Assembly: GCA_025927765.1 (NCBI GenBank) | Contig: JAICKU010000003.1 | Span: 1 to 64,000 of the forward strand | Length of the DNA stretch: 64,000 nucleotides | Reading direction: 5' to 3' | Source of the DNA: Burkholderiales bacterium | Lineage (GTDB): Bacteria; Pseudomonadota; Gammaproteobacteria; Burkholderiales; Casimicrobiaceae | In this document: positions 48,408 through 57,223 of the stretch, in pieces | Layout of the letters: the number at the start of each line of letters is the position of its first letter | How positions within the stretch are numbered: the stretch's first letter is position 1 | Position numbers and translations under genes: made by a program | The notes under the pieces: generated by a model | Databases searched by the model: none | The model's input: only the letters and a program-made list of their open reading frames with translations | What the model was told of the DNA's origin: nothing

Positions 48408-49264
48408 AGAGAGAGAGCGTTCTCCCGGTGCTGCTGCCGGATGCGTCGCGCCTCGTGCAGACGGCGCTGCGCGAGCGCCGCGATGGATGGCGCGTTCGCC
48501 TGCGGGCCTCGCACGGTGGCGCATTGCTCGCCGTGTTCGTGACCGGCTGCGCGATCGCGCAGGCGCAGGTGCAAGCGGGCAATCCGTCGATCCTCGAGAC
48601 GATATGGAAGTGGACGCCGCTGCTCGCGCGCGGCTTCGTGTTCAACCTCGCGATCAGCTTCATGGCGATGGGCATCGGCTCGATCGCCGGCCTGTTTCTC
48701 GGCTACGCGCAGATCTCGCTGCTGTCGCCGGTGCGCAAGACGTCGTGGTTCGTCACGCACTTCTTCCGCAATGCGCCGTGGCTGGTGCTGCTCTTCTACT
48801 GCATGTTCCTGATCCCGTTCGAGGTGACGCTCTTCGGCACGAAGATCCCGATCCCCGACTGGACGAAGGCCACGCTCGGCCTGGCACTCCCGGTGATGGC
48901 GAACGTGTCGGAGATCCTGCGCGGCGCCGTGCAGTCGATCCCCACCACGCAGTGGGAGGCGGCATCGTCGCTCGCGTTCAACCGCCGGCAGACGATGTGG
49001 ATGATCATCCTGCCGCAGTGCATCAAGCGCATGCTGCCGCCGTGGATGAACCTCTACGCGATCCTGACGATGTCGACGGTGCTCGCGTCGATCGTCGGCG
49101 TGAACGAGATGATGACGCTGACGCAGCGCGCGCTGTCGGCCGAGAACAGGCCGGGCCTGCTGCTTTCGTTCTACAGTTACGTGCTGCTCTGGTTCTTCGT
49201 CTACTGCTATCCGATCGCGCGCTGGACGGTCCACCTCGAGGCGCGCTACGCGGTCAAACAATGA
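48404..49264 (+). CDS. Polar amino acid ABC transporter permease 2
   Basis: The second permease, 286 residues, with a longer cytoplasmic N-terminus (RLVQTALRERRDGWRVRLRASHGG) than most. GFVFNLAISFMAMGIGSIAGLFLGY, THFFRNAPWLVLLFYCMFLIPFE and the EAA loop GAVQSIPTTQWEAASSLAFNRRQTMWMIILPQ are clear. Both ends overlap neighbouring genes (ATGA), tying the three membrane and ATPase components to one message. Confidence 0.9.
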   Translation: MKRESVLPVLLPDASRLVQTALRERRDGWRVRLRASHGGALLAVFVTGCAIAQAQVQAGNPSILETIWKWTPLLARGFVFNLAISFMAMGIGSIAGLFLGYAQISLLSPVRKTSWFVTHFFRNAPWLVLLFYCMFLIPFEVTLFGTKIPIPDWTKATLGLALPVMANVSEILRGAVQSIPTTQWEAASSLAFNRRQTMWMIILPQCIKRMLPPWMNLYAILTMSTVLASIVGVNEMMTLTQRALSAENRPGLLLSFYSYVLLWFFVYCYPIARWTVHLEARYAVKQ

Positions 49265-50067
49265 TGGATCGTCCCGCCGTGAACAAATCGCCCACGCAAC
49301 GCGAGCGCAAGCGCTCCGGATCGGATCCCTCGCGCCCGATCGTCGACGTCGCCGACGTGCATCAGGCGTTCGGCAGCGTCGAGGTCCTGAAGGGCGTGTC
49401 GATGATCGTCAGGAAGGGCGGGGTCGTGTGCATCATCGGGCCGTCGGGCTCGGGCAAATCGACGCTCCTTCGGTGCATCAACGGTCTCGTGCCGATCCAG
49501 AGCGGGTCGATCCGCGTCGCCGATTTCGAGGTGCATCAGCTGCGCACCGACAAGGAGAAGATCGCGCTCCGCAAGGAAGTGTCGATGGTGTTCCAGCAGT
49601 ACAACCTGTTCCCGCACAAGACCGCGCTCGAGAACGTGATGATGGCGCCCATCCACGTGCTGCACGAGGAGCGCAACGAGGTGCGCGAGCGCGCAGTCGC
49701 GCTGCTTACCAAAGTGGGCCTCGCGCAGAAGCGCGATTCCTATCCGGGCGAGCTGTCCGGCGGCCAGCAGCAGCGCGTCGCGATCGCGCGCTCGCTCGCG
49801 ATGCGCCCCGAGGTGATGCTGTTCGACGAAGTCACCGCCGCGCTCGACCCCGAGACGGTCAAGGAAGTGCTGAACACGATCCGCGAGCTCGCGCGCGAGG
49901 GCATGACCTGCATCCTCGTCACGCACGAGATGCGCTTCGCGCGGGAGATCGCCGACGAGGTGCTGTTCACCGACGGCGGGAAGATCGTCGAGGCGGGGCC
50001 GCCGGCCGAGCTTTTCGACCGGCCCCGGATGGAGCGTACGAAGGCCTTCCTCTCGCAGGTGCTGTAG
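49261..50067 (+). CDS. Polar amino acid ABC transporter ATP-binding protein (GlnQ-like)
   Basis: ATPase of the importer, 268 residues. Walker A GPSGSGKST, Q-loop FQQYNLFPHKTALENV, signature LSGGQQQRVAIARSLA, Walker B VMLFDEVTAALDPE and switch VTHEMRFARE are all intact. The last 101 bases are also the 3' end of the rhlE helicase gene on the other strand, a convergent overlap. The operon as a whole delivers an amino acid to the upstream PLP enzyme. Confidence 0.93.
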   Translation: MMDRPAVNKSPTQRERKRSGSDPSRPIVDVADVHQAFGSVEVLKGVSMIVRKGGVVCIIGPSGSGKSTLLRCINGLVPIQSGSIRVADFEVHQLRTDKEKIALRKEVSMVFQQYNLFPHKTALENVMMAPIHVLHEERNEVRERAVALLTKVGLAQKRDSYPGELSGGQQQRVAIARSLAMRPEVMLFDEVTAALDPETVKEVLNTIRELAREGMTCILVTHEMRFAREIADEVLFTDGGKIVEAGPPAELFDRPRMERTKAFLSQVL

Positions 50068-51229
50068 GTTCGCGCCGCGAAGGCTCGAGCCCCGGGAGCA
50101 CGCGCGCAGGAATAGCGCTGCCCGTATAGCGCTCGATCTGCCGCAGCGTTCCCCGCTCGCTCGCGTTCGCGAGCGATACCGCGATGCCTGACGCGCCGGC
50201 GCGGCCGGTACGGCCGATGCGGTGCACGTAGCTCTCGGCCTGTCGAGGCAGGTCGAAGTTGATCACCTGCGAGATGCCCGGCACGTCGAGTCCGCGGGCC
50301 GCGACGTCGGTCGCCACGAGGGTACGAACGCCGCCGCGACGCAGCCGCATCACGGTGCGGTCCCGCTCGCGCTGGTTCATGTCGCCGTGCAACGCGGCCG
50401 CGGTGTGACCTTCGTCCCGCAGCTTGTTAGCGAGCGTCTCCGCGTCGCGCTTCGTCGCGATGAACACGATGCTTTGGCCTTCGCCCACCTCGGCCAGCAG
50501 GCGATCGAGGATCCGGTACTTGTGCGCGCGATCGTCGGCGAAATGCACGCGCTGCTCGATGGCCACCGGTGCGGCGTGTGCAGTGCGTACGTCGATGCGA
50601 GCGGCCGTGCGCGTGAGCGCTGCTGCAAGCCGCCCGGCGGCACCGTCGAACGTCGCCGAGAACAGCACGGTCTGGCGCTCCGCGGGCGCCAGCGAGCACA
50701 CGCGCTCGACATCCTCCTGAAAGCCCAGGTCGAGCATCCGGTCGGCCTCGTCGAGGACAAGCATCGACAGCCGCGAAAGGTCGACGCGCCCGCGCTGGAC
50801 GTGATCGATGAGCCGGCCGGGCGTGGCGACGAGGATGTCGACGCCGCGCTCGAGGTCGCGATACTGGGGCGGATAGGGCGCGCCGCCGAAGAGGCAGACG
50901 GTGCGCAGCCGCAGCTGGTCTCCGTAGCGCGTGGCTTGCGTCGCGACCTGCTGCGCGAGTTCGCGCGTGGGTGCGAGCACGAGCACGCGCGGCACGCCGA
51001 CGCCGCGGCGCCTGGGTGTTGGCCTCGTGCCGTGCGTGGCCAGTCGCTGCAGCGCCGGCAGGATGAAGGCTGCAGTCTTGCCGGTGCCTGTCTGCGCCGA
51101 CGCGATCACGTCGCGGCCCTGCAGCAGCAGGGGAATCGTTTGCGCCTGAATGGGCGTGGGTTCGTCGTAGCCGCAGGCAGCCAATGACTGCAGCAGCGGC
51201 GGAATGAGCTCGAGTTGTTCGAATCGCAT
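49967..51229 (-). CDS. rhlE: DEAD-box RNA helicase, RhlE type
   Basis: ATP-dependent RNA helicase for ribosome assembly or RNA turnover, 420 residues. Q-motif GYDEPTPIQAQTIP, motif I AQTGTGKTAA, Ia PTRELAQQ, motif II DEAD in VLDEADRMLDLGF, motif III FSAT, and motifs IV-VI through VFIATKRDAETLA, ATDVAARGLDVPGISQVINFD and HRIGRTGRAG are complete. The basic C-terminal tail ends RRSSRRR and is encoded antisense to the ABC ATPase gene. The ATG at 51229 is preferred to the GTG at 51256. It has a long leader from an extended -10 promoter near 51442. Confidence 0.92.
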   Translation of the reverse strand: MRFEQLELIPPLLQSLAACGYDEPTPIQAQTIPLLLQGRDVIASAQTGTGKTAAFILPALQRLATHGTRPTPRRRGVGVPRVLVLAPTRELAQQVATQATRYGDQLRLRTVCLFGGAPYPPQYRDLERGVDILVATPGRLIDHVQRGRVDLSRLSMLVLDEADRMLDLGFQEDVERVCSLAPAERQTVLFSATFDGAAGRLAAALTRTAARIDVRTAHAAPVAIEQRVHFADDRAHKYRILDRLLAEVGEGQSIVFIATKRDAETLANKLRDEGHTAAALHGDMNQRERDRTVMRLRRGGVRTLVATDVAARGLDVPGISQVINFDLPRQAESYVHRIGRTGRAGASGIAVSLANASERGTLRQIERYTGSAIPARVLPGLEPSRREPTAPARGRPSYAPSGAGRKARPAAPPRRSSRRR

Positions 51230-51326
51230 GTTCGTGTCCAGGTTGGTCGATGTCACTGCAAAGGCATCGTCGCTAACCGGGACGCGGGATCGGAGGCGAT
51301 GCCCACTGGAACGCCGAACACGGCGC

Positions 51327-51350
51327 AGGACCCGCGGGTGCGCGGATCCT
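51327..51350 (-). promoter_or_regulatory. Hairpin in the rhlE leader
   Basis: AGGACCCGCG (51327-51336) pairs with CGCGGATCCT (51341-51350), nine of ten positions, in the predicted 5' leader of rhlE. Cold-induced helicase messages often have long structured leaders, so a thermosensor or RhlE self-control is imaginable. Confidence 0.4.
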
Positions 51351-51441
51351 CGGATTAGAAGTCGATGATCGGGTTGCCGAGCGGAGAATGCGTTGCGGCG
51401 GGCAACCGATTGGAGATTCGCAGGTTACCGCAACGACGCGA

Positions 51442-51450
51442 ATTATAGCA
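51442..51450 (-). promoter_or_regulatory. Extended -10 promoter for rhlE
   Basis: On the minus strand the bases read TGCTATAAT, a perfect extended -10 element (TATAAT at 51442-51447 with TG one base upstream). The -35 position is poor, as usual for extended -10 promoters. It predicts a leader of about 205 bases. Confidence 0.6.
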
Positions 51451-51537
51451 GTGATGCGCCGCGACGTCCGCCTGGTCGACCGGGAATCGCGCATTTGCGA
51501 GAATAGCGCTCACCTTCGGCACCCTGGCGTCGATGCC

Positions 51538-52788
51538 TTGAAATATTCGATCTTCTCGCTCATCGGCCACGCGCTTTCGCGTGAGCGCTGGCCGCTCGCG
51601 TGGCGCAGTCCCGAGCCGGCGAAGCACTACGACGTCGTCGTCATCGGCGGCGGCGGGCACGGCCTCGCGACCGCGTATTACCTCGCCAAGGTGCATGGCA
51701 TCCGCAACGTCGCGGTGCTCGAGAAGGGCTGGCTCGGGGGCGGCAACACGGGCCGCAACACGACGATCGTGCGCTCGAACTATCACTTCGAGCCGAACGC
51801 GCATTTCTACGAGTACTCGCTGAAGCTCTGGGAGTCGCTGTCGCAGGAGCTCGACTTCAACGTGATGTACAGCCCGCGCGGCGTGTTGAATCTCGTGCAT
51901 ACGCCGGGCGAGATGGATGCGGCGATGCGCCGCGGCAACGCGATGCGCCTCAACGGCATCGACGCGAAATTCCTGTCGCGCGACGAAATCGCATCGTGGA
52001 TCCCGAACCTCGATTGCTCGCCTTCGTCGCGCTTCCCGATCCTGGGCGGCCTGTTGCAGCCGCGTGGTGGCACCGTGCGCCACGATGCCGTCGCATGGGG
52101 CTACGCGCGCGCGGCCGATGCGCTCGGCGTCGACATCATCCAGCAGTGCGAAGTCACCGGCATGCGCATCGAAGACGGTGCCGTGACCGGCGTGCGCACG
52201 ACGCGTGGCGACATCGGCGCGGGCAAGGTGGGCATCGCGGTGGCCGGCTATTCGAGCAAGGTCGCCGAGATGGCCGGCATCCGGCTGCCCATCGAGTCGC
52301 ACGTGCTGCAGGCGATGGTGTCGGAGCCCATCAAGCCGGTGCTCGACACCGTCGTCACGTCAGGCGCCGTACATTTCTACATCAGCCAGTCCGACAAGGG
52401 AGAGCTCGTGATGGGTGGCGACCTCGACTTCTACAACTCGTACGCACAGCGCGGCAACCTGCCGGTGATCGAGGACGTGGTGCGCGCGTGCCTCGCGCTC
52501 TTCCCGAGCTTCGGACGCCTGCGGTTGATGCGCACGTGGGGCGGCATCATGGACATGACGATGGACGGGAGCCCCATCATCGGCAAGCTTCCGGTGAAGA
52601 ACCTCTACATGACCGGCGGCTGGTGCTACGGCGGCTTCAAGGCGACGCCCGCATCGGGCTACGTGCACGCGTGGACGATCGCGCGCGACGAGCCGCATCC
52701 GCTGAACGCGAAGTTCACGCTCGAACGCTTCGCCGAAGGCCGCACGATCGACGAGAAGGGCGCGGGGCCGTATCCGTGGGCACATTAG
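51538..52788 (+). CDS. soxB: Sarcosine oxidase subunit beta
   Basis: Catalytic flavoprotein subunit of heterotetrameric sarcosine oxidase, demethylating N-methylglycine. From the TTG at 51538, 416 residues begin LKYSIFSLIGHALSRERWPLAWRSPEP, in line with SoxB. The FAD motif GGGGHGLATAYYLAK, the covalent-FMN and substrate region GWLGGGNTGRNTTIVRSNY, and GGTVRHDAVAWGYARAADALGVDI are present; the end TGGWCYGGFKATPASGYVHAWTIARDEPHPLNAKF matches the family. An ATG at 51454 is in frame but would add an unrelated leader. It opens the soxBDAG operon. Confidence 0.92.
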   Translation: MKYSIFSLIGHALSRERWPLAWRSPEPAKHYDVVVIGGGGHGLATAYYLAKVHGIRNVAVLEKGWLGGGNTGRNTTIVRSNYHFEPNAHFYEYSLKLWESLSQELDFNVMYSPRGVLNLVHTPGEMDAAMRRGNAMRLNGIDAKFLSRDEIASWIPNLDCSPSSRFPILGGLLQPRGGTVRHDAVAWGYARAADALGVDIIQQCEVTGMRIEDGAVTGVRTTRGDIGAGKVGIAVAGYSSKVAEMAGIRLPIESHVLQAMVSEPIKPVLDTVVTSGAVHFYISQSDKGELVMGGDLDFYNSYAQRGNLPVIEDVVRACLALFPSFGRLRLMRTWGGIMDMTMDGSPIIGKLPVKNLYMTGGWCYGGFKATPASGYVHAWTIARDEPHPLNAKFTLERFAEGRTIDEKGAGPYPWAH

Positions 52789-52801
52789 GAAGACGCTCGA
52801 G

Positions 52802-53077
52802 ATGATGCTCATTCCGTGCCCGTGGTGCGGGCCGCGCGACCAGATCGAGTTCACGTACGGCGGCGACGCGACGGTGCGCCGACCTGCTTCCGACGCGCCC
52901 GAACCGGAGTGGGTCGACTACGTGTACCTGCGCGACAACCCGTGCGGGCCGCTCGACGAGCTCTGGTATCACGGCGCCGGCTGCCGCAGCTGGTTCCACG
53001 TGCTGCGCGATACGCGCACGCACGAGGTGCTCGCGAGCGCAGCCATCGGCGAACCGTTCGCGCCGGGCGAAGGCTAG
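52802..53077 (+). CDS. soxD: Sarcosine oxidase subunit delta
   Basis: The small zinc-binding subunit, 91 residues. IPCPWCGPRDQIEFTYGGDA carries the CxxC pair and GCRSWFHVLRDTRTHEV provides the remaining ligands (a His and Cys in WYHGAGC). The length and order match SoxD. It lies between soxB and soxA, 13 and four bases away, as in other soxBDAG operons. Confidence 0.95.
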   Translation: MMLIPCPWCGPRDQIEFTYGGDATVRRPASDAPEPEWVDYVYLRDNPCGPLDELWYHGAGCRSWFHVLRDTRTHEVLASAAIGEPFAPGEG

Positions 53078-53081
53078 GACG

Positions 53082-56000
53082 ATGACGCAGCGCTTTCGCC
53101 TGCCATCGGGCGGCATCGTCGATCGCACGCAGCCGATCGCGTTCGAATTCGACGGCACGCGCTACGAAGGCTACGCGGGCGACACGCTCGCGTCGGCGCT
53201 GCTCGCCAACGGCGTTCACCTCGTCGGCCGCAGCTTCAAGTACCACCGGCCGCGCGGCATCTTCAGCGCCGGCACCGAAGAGCCCAACGCGCTCGTGCAG
53301 CTCGGCGTGGGCGCGAATACCGAGCCGAACACGCGGGCGACGACGACGCCGCTTCGCGACGGGCTCGTTGCCGCGCCGCAGAACTGCTGGCCGTCCGTGC
53401 GCTTCGACGTCGGACGCATGGCGGACGTTCTCTCGCCGATCCTTCCCGCCGGCTTCTACTACAAGACGTTCAAGTGGCCGGCGTCGCCGAAGTGGTGGAT
53501 GCGCTACGAGCATTTCATCCGCCGCGCCGCGGGGATGGGCCATGCCGCGCGTGAACCGGATCCCGCTCGCTACGATCATCAGTACGCGCATTGCGACGTG
53601 CTCGTCGTCGGCGCCGGCGCCGCGGGGCTGGCGGCGGCGCGTCGCGCGGCGGAGTCGGGTGCGAGCGTGATCGTGTGTCAGCAGTCGCCGCGATGGGCGA
53701 TGCAATTCGGCGACGGCAACGCGGCCGTCGACGCCGTCGCACCGGCGCGCTGGATCGACGATGCATCGACGGCACTTGCCGCATCGCCCGATGTCACGCT
53801 GCTCGCGAATACGACAGCCTTCGGTTACTACGACGCGAATCTCGTCGGTGCGATCGAGCGTCGCGCCGACGACGGCGCGTCGTCGCCGCGCCAGCGCCTG
53901 TGGATGATCCGCGCCAAGGCGGTGGTGCTCGCGAGCGGTGCCCTCGAGCGTGGCATCGCGTACGCGAACAACGACCTGCCCGGGACCATGCTCGCCGGAT
54001 CCGCGGCGATCTACGCGCGACGCTATGGGGTGCGGGTGGGCACGCGCGCCGTCGTCTTCACGAACAACGACTCGGCGTACGCCGCGGCGCTCGCGCTGCA
54101 CGACGCCGGCGTCGACGTGGCCGCCATCGTCGACGCGCGCGACGAGGGCGCGGTGGCGCGCAGGACCGACGAGCGGTTGCGCGCTGCGAACATACCGGTT
54201 CACGGCAACGCGCTGGTCATGGCCGCGCACGGCAACGATCGCGTGTCGCGCGTCGACGTCACGTCTCACGCAGGTCAACGCATCGCGTCGATCGACTGCG
54301 ACGTCGTCGCGGTGTCAGGCGGCTACAGCCCGACCGTGCATCTCTTCTCGCAGGCGCGCGGCCGACTGCGCTACGACACGCGGACGGCGAGCTTCGTGCC
54401 CGACCGCTCGCCGATGGCGATCGTGACGGCGGGCGCGGTGAACGGCTATTGCAGCGCGCGCACGGCGATCGACGAAGGCGCTGCGGCGGCGGACGAGGCG
54501 CTGGCGCTGGCGGGCAGCGAGACGGTGCACGGCGGTCGTCGCAGTGCGCGTGACGTGGGCGCGCCGCAGGCGGCGCCGTTCGATGGCGAAGCGAGGCTGC
54601 GCGTCGAACCGCTGTGGTCGGTGCCCGCGCCGCGCGGCGCGAAGTGTTTCGTCGACCTGCAGAACGACGTCACCGTGCGCGACGTCGAGCTTGCGCGGAG
54701 CGAGGGCTACCAGGCCGTCGAGCACCTGAAGCGCTACACCACGCTCGGCATGGGCACGGACCAGGGCAAGACGAGCAACGTCGCCGGCATCGGGCTGATG
54801 GCGCGCGCACTCGACGTGCCGCTCGACGTCGTCGGCACCACCACGTTCCGTCCGCCGTATACGCCAGTCACGCTCGGCGCGTTGCCCGGCATCCATCACG
54901 GCGCGCACGTCGAGCCCGTACGCAGAAGCGCGATGCACGACTGGCACGCAGCGCACGGCGCGCGCTTCGTCGACGCGGGACTGTGGAAGCGGCCGCATTC
55001 GTATCCGCGGCCCGGCGAAAGCGAAGATGACGCCGCCAATCGCGAGGCGCGCAACGTGCGCGAGAACGCGGGCATCGTGGACGTGTCGACGCTCGGCAAG
55101 ATCGAGCTGCAGGGGCGCGACGTTGCCGAGTTCCTGAATCGCGTCTACATCAACCGCTGGGACAACCTGCAGGTGGGCCGTTGCCGCTACGGCGTCATGC
55201 TGCGCGAGGACGGGATCGTGCGCGACGACGGCACGACGTCGCGGCTCGACACGACGCACTACCTGATGACGACGACGACCGCGAACGCCGGCGCGATCAT
55301 GCAGACGATCGAGCGGCTGCTGTCGATCGACTGGCCCGATCTCGACGTGTACGCGACATCGGTGACCGAGCAGTGGGCCGCGGCGGCGGTGTCCGGTCCG
55401 AAGTCGCGCGACGTGCTCGCGCGCGTCGTCGACATCGACGTGTCGAACGAAGGGTTCCCGTTCCTGGCGGTCGCCCCGTGCAACGTGCGCATCGCGCAGG
55501 GAACGATTCCGGCGCGGCTTTTCCGGATGAGCTATTCCGGCGAACTCGCGTACGAGGTGCACGTGCCCGCGGATCGCGGGCGCGAGATGTGGGAAGCCGT
55601 GCTCGCCGCGGGTGAGCCCTTCGGCATCATGCCGTACGGCACGGAAGCGATGAGCACGCTGCGGATCGAGAAGGGCCACGTCGTGATCGGTTCGGAGATC
55701 GACGGGCGCACGACCGCGTTCGATCTCGGCATGGAGAAGCTCGTCAATCCGAACAAGTGGTGCATCGGCAAGCCGCTGCTCGCGCGGCCCGCGTTGACGT
55801 CGCCCGACCGCTGGCAGCTGGTCGGCCTGTGCGCAGAAAGCGGCGAACGCGTGCCGCGCGGCGCCAAGATCGTCGCGGACCCCGACGCGCCGGCGCCGGT
55901 GCCGATGCACGGGCACGTCACGTCATGGTGCTACAGCCCGAATGTCGGCGCGTGGATCGCGCTCGCGCTGGTGTCGCGCGGACGCGAGCGGCACGGCGAG

Positions 56001-56099
56001 AAGGTGTGGGCGGTGTCGCCGCTCGCGAACGAGAAGGTGCAGGTGACGATCCAGGCGCCGGTGTTCATCGATCCGGCCGGGGAGCGGCTGCGTGGTTGA
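53082..56099 (+). CDS. soxA: Sarcosine oxidase subunit alpha
   Basis: The large subunit, 1005 residues, which carries NAD and transfers the methyl group to tetrahydrofolate. The N-terminal ferredoxin-like part (FEFDGTRYEGYAGDTLASALLANG, FKYHRPRGIFSAGTEEPNALVQLG), a dinucleotide-binding motif VLVVGAGAAGLAAARRAAE near 170-188, a second nucleotide-binding region with NNDLPGTMLAGSAA, and a C-terminal aminomethyltransferase (GCV_T) domain from about 620 (DVSTLGKIELQGRDVAEFLNRVYIN, GTEAMSTLRIEKGHVVIGSEID) are visible in the known order. It overlaps soxG by eight bases. Confidence 0.95.
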   Translation: MTQRFRLPSGGIVDRTQPIAFEFDGTRYEGYAGDTLASALLANGVHLVGRSFKYHRPRGIFSAGTEEPNALVQLGVGANTEPNTRATTTPLRDGLVAAPQNCWPSVRFDVGRMADVLSPILPAGFYYKTFKWPASPKWWMRYEHFIRRAAGMGHAAREPDPARYDHQYAHCDVLVVGAGAAGLAAARRAAESGASVIVCQQSPRWAMQFGDGNAAVDAVAPARWIDDASTALAASPDVTLLANTTAFGYYDANLVGAIERRADDGASSPRQRLWMIRAKAVVLASGALERGIAYANNDLPGTMLAGSAAIYARRYGVRVGTRAVVFTNNDSAYAAALALHDAGVDVAAIVDARDEGAVARRTDERLRAANIPVHGNALVMAAHGNDRVSRVDVTSHAGQRIASIDCDVVAVSGGYSPTVHLFSQARGRLRYDTRTASFVPDRSPMAIVTAGAVNGYCSARTAIDEGAAAADEALALAGSETVHGGRRSARDVGAPQAAPFDGEARLRVEPLWSVPAPRGAKCFVDLQNDVTVRDVELARSEGYQAVEHLKRYTTLGMGTDQGKTSNVAGIGLMARALDVPLDVVGTTTFRPPYTPVTLGALPGIHHGAHVEPVRRSAMHDWHAAHGARFVDAGLWKRPHSYPRPGESEDDAANREARNVRENAGIVDVSTLGKIELQGRDVAEFLNRVYINRWDNLQVGRCRYGVMLREDGIVRDDGTTSRLDTTHYLMTTTTANAGAIMQTIERLLSIDWPDLDVYATSVTEQWAAAAVSGPKSRDVLARVVDIDVSNEGFPFLAVAPCNVRIAQGTIPARLFRMSYSGELAYEVHVPADRGREMWEAVLAAGEPFGIMPYGTEAMSTLRIEKGHVVIGSEIDGRTTAFDLGMEKLVNPNKWCIGKPLLARPALTSPDRWQLVGLCAESGERVPRGAKIVADPDAPAPVPMHGHVTSWCYSPNVGAWIALALVSRGRERHGEKVWAVSPLANEKVQVTIQAPVFIDPAGERLRG

Positions 56100-56685
56100 A
56101 GCTTCGACGGGACAGGCAGGTCGTGCCGGAACGAGTGCACGCGTGGCGTTTCGCGAGTTGCGGATCGGACACGCGTGGAACGTGCGCGGCGATCCGCGCA
56201 ACGCGTCGTTCATCGCGGACGCCGGCCGGCGGCTCGGACCGCTGCCGATCGCGCCGCTGACGAGCGCGCGGTCCGATGATCACGTGGCGCTCTGGCTCGG
56301 GCCGCGGTCTTGGCTGTTCGTGACCGGCGCGTCCGCGCCGCGGCGCGACTTCGATACGATGCGACTCGCGGTCAATGCGGCGGGCGGGGCATTGTTCGAC
56401 GTGTCGGCGAGCTACGTCGGATGGTCGGTCGCGGGCGCGGGCGCCGCACGCGTGTTGAATCGAGAATGTCCGCTCGACCTTTCGCCACGTGCCTTCCCTG
56501 CGGGCCATTGCGCGCAGAGCGTGCTCGGTCACATCAACGCGCTGATCTACCGGCCCCGGGAGGCACCCGTGTTCGTGGTCATGGTCGCGCGAAGCCTGGC
56601 CGCCGATGCCTGGCATGCGGTGACGACGGCGGCGTCCGCGGAAGGCTACGACGAGGCCGAAGCCGTCGAGTTTCCGTCGGCGTGA
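56092..56685 (+). CDS. soxG: Sarcosine oxidase subunit gamma
   Basis: The fourth subunit, 197 residues, from a GTG inside the end of soxA. FRELRIGHAWNVRGDPRNASFIADAGRRLGPLPIAP and LWLGPRSWLFVTG match SoxG, a GcvT-related chain. GGALFDVSASYVGWSVAGAGAARVLNRECPLDLSPRAFPAGHCAQSVLGHINALIYR follows the family core. The operon then ends; neighbouring gene GNAT is convergent. No glyA or purU is present on this side. Confidence 0.9.
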   Translation: MVEASTGQAGRAGTSARVAFRELRIGHAWNVRGDPRNASFIADAGRRLGPLPIAPLTSARSDDHVALWLGPRSWLFVTGASAPRRDFDTMRLAVNAAGGALFDVSASYVGWSVAGAGAARVLNRECPLDLSPRAFPAGHCAQSVLGHINALIYRPREAPVFVVMVARSLAADAWHAVTTAASAEGYDEAEAVEFPSA

Positions 56686-56725
56686 CCGAACGCGCTGTGC
56701 GCGCGCTGCGGTCAATCGGCGTTCG

Positions 56726-57121
56726 TCACTTGCGGCGCTTGATCACGAACGCGTTGTCCGCGTGCGTGAAGCCGACCGACGGGTAGTACGACATCGCGCC
56801 GGGCGCCGAGAGCAGTATCAGCGATACCTCGTCGCCGATCGTCGCCTGCACGCGCTCGATCAGTTGCTTGCCGATGCCGTGTTTCTGGAAGGCGCGGTCG
56901 ACGGCGAGATCCGACAGATAGCAGCAATGGCTGTAGTCGGTCAGGGCGCGCGCGACGCCCACGAGCACGCCGTCGGCCCAGGCGGAGATGACCAGGTTCG
57001 ACGCGGCGAACATGCGGGCAAGTCGCGGGATGTCGGCGCTCGGCCGCCTGATGCCGGAGGCATCGAACACGCGCGCGACGTCCTTCGGATCCAGCGGGAA
57101 ATTGTGACGGTACTCGATCAT
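56726..57121 (-). CDS. GNAT-family N-acetyltransferase
   Basis: A 131-residue acetyl-CoA-dependent transferase. The core strand-helix AWADGVLVGVARALTDYSHCCYLSDLAVDRAFQKHGIGKQLIERVQATIGD contains the Q/R-x-x-G-x-G/A pyrophosphate loop (QKHGIG). LLSAPGAMSYYPSVGFTHADNAFVIKRRK closes the domain. The acceptor is unknown. It follows the tetR gene on the same strand after 102 bases and may be co-transcribed with it. Confidence 0.87.
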   Translation of the reverse strand: MIEYRHNFPLDPKDVARVFDASGIRRPSADIPRLARMFAASNLVISAWADGVLVGVARALTDYSHCCYLSDLAVDRAFQKHGIGKQLIERVQATIGDEVSLILLSAPGAMSYYPSVGFTHADNAFVIKRRK

Positions 57122-57223
57122 CGCGTAGGAAGCGGAAGCAGGGAAGCGCGATTCTGGCAGACGCGCCGCATCACCGCGCCGGTCTTCGACCGGCCTCACC
57201 TTCGCCGTGATCGTGGACCGATC

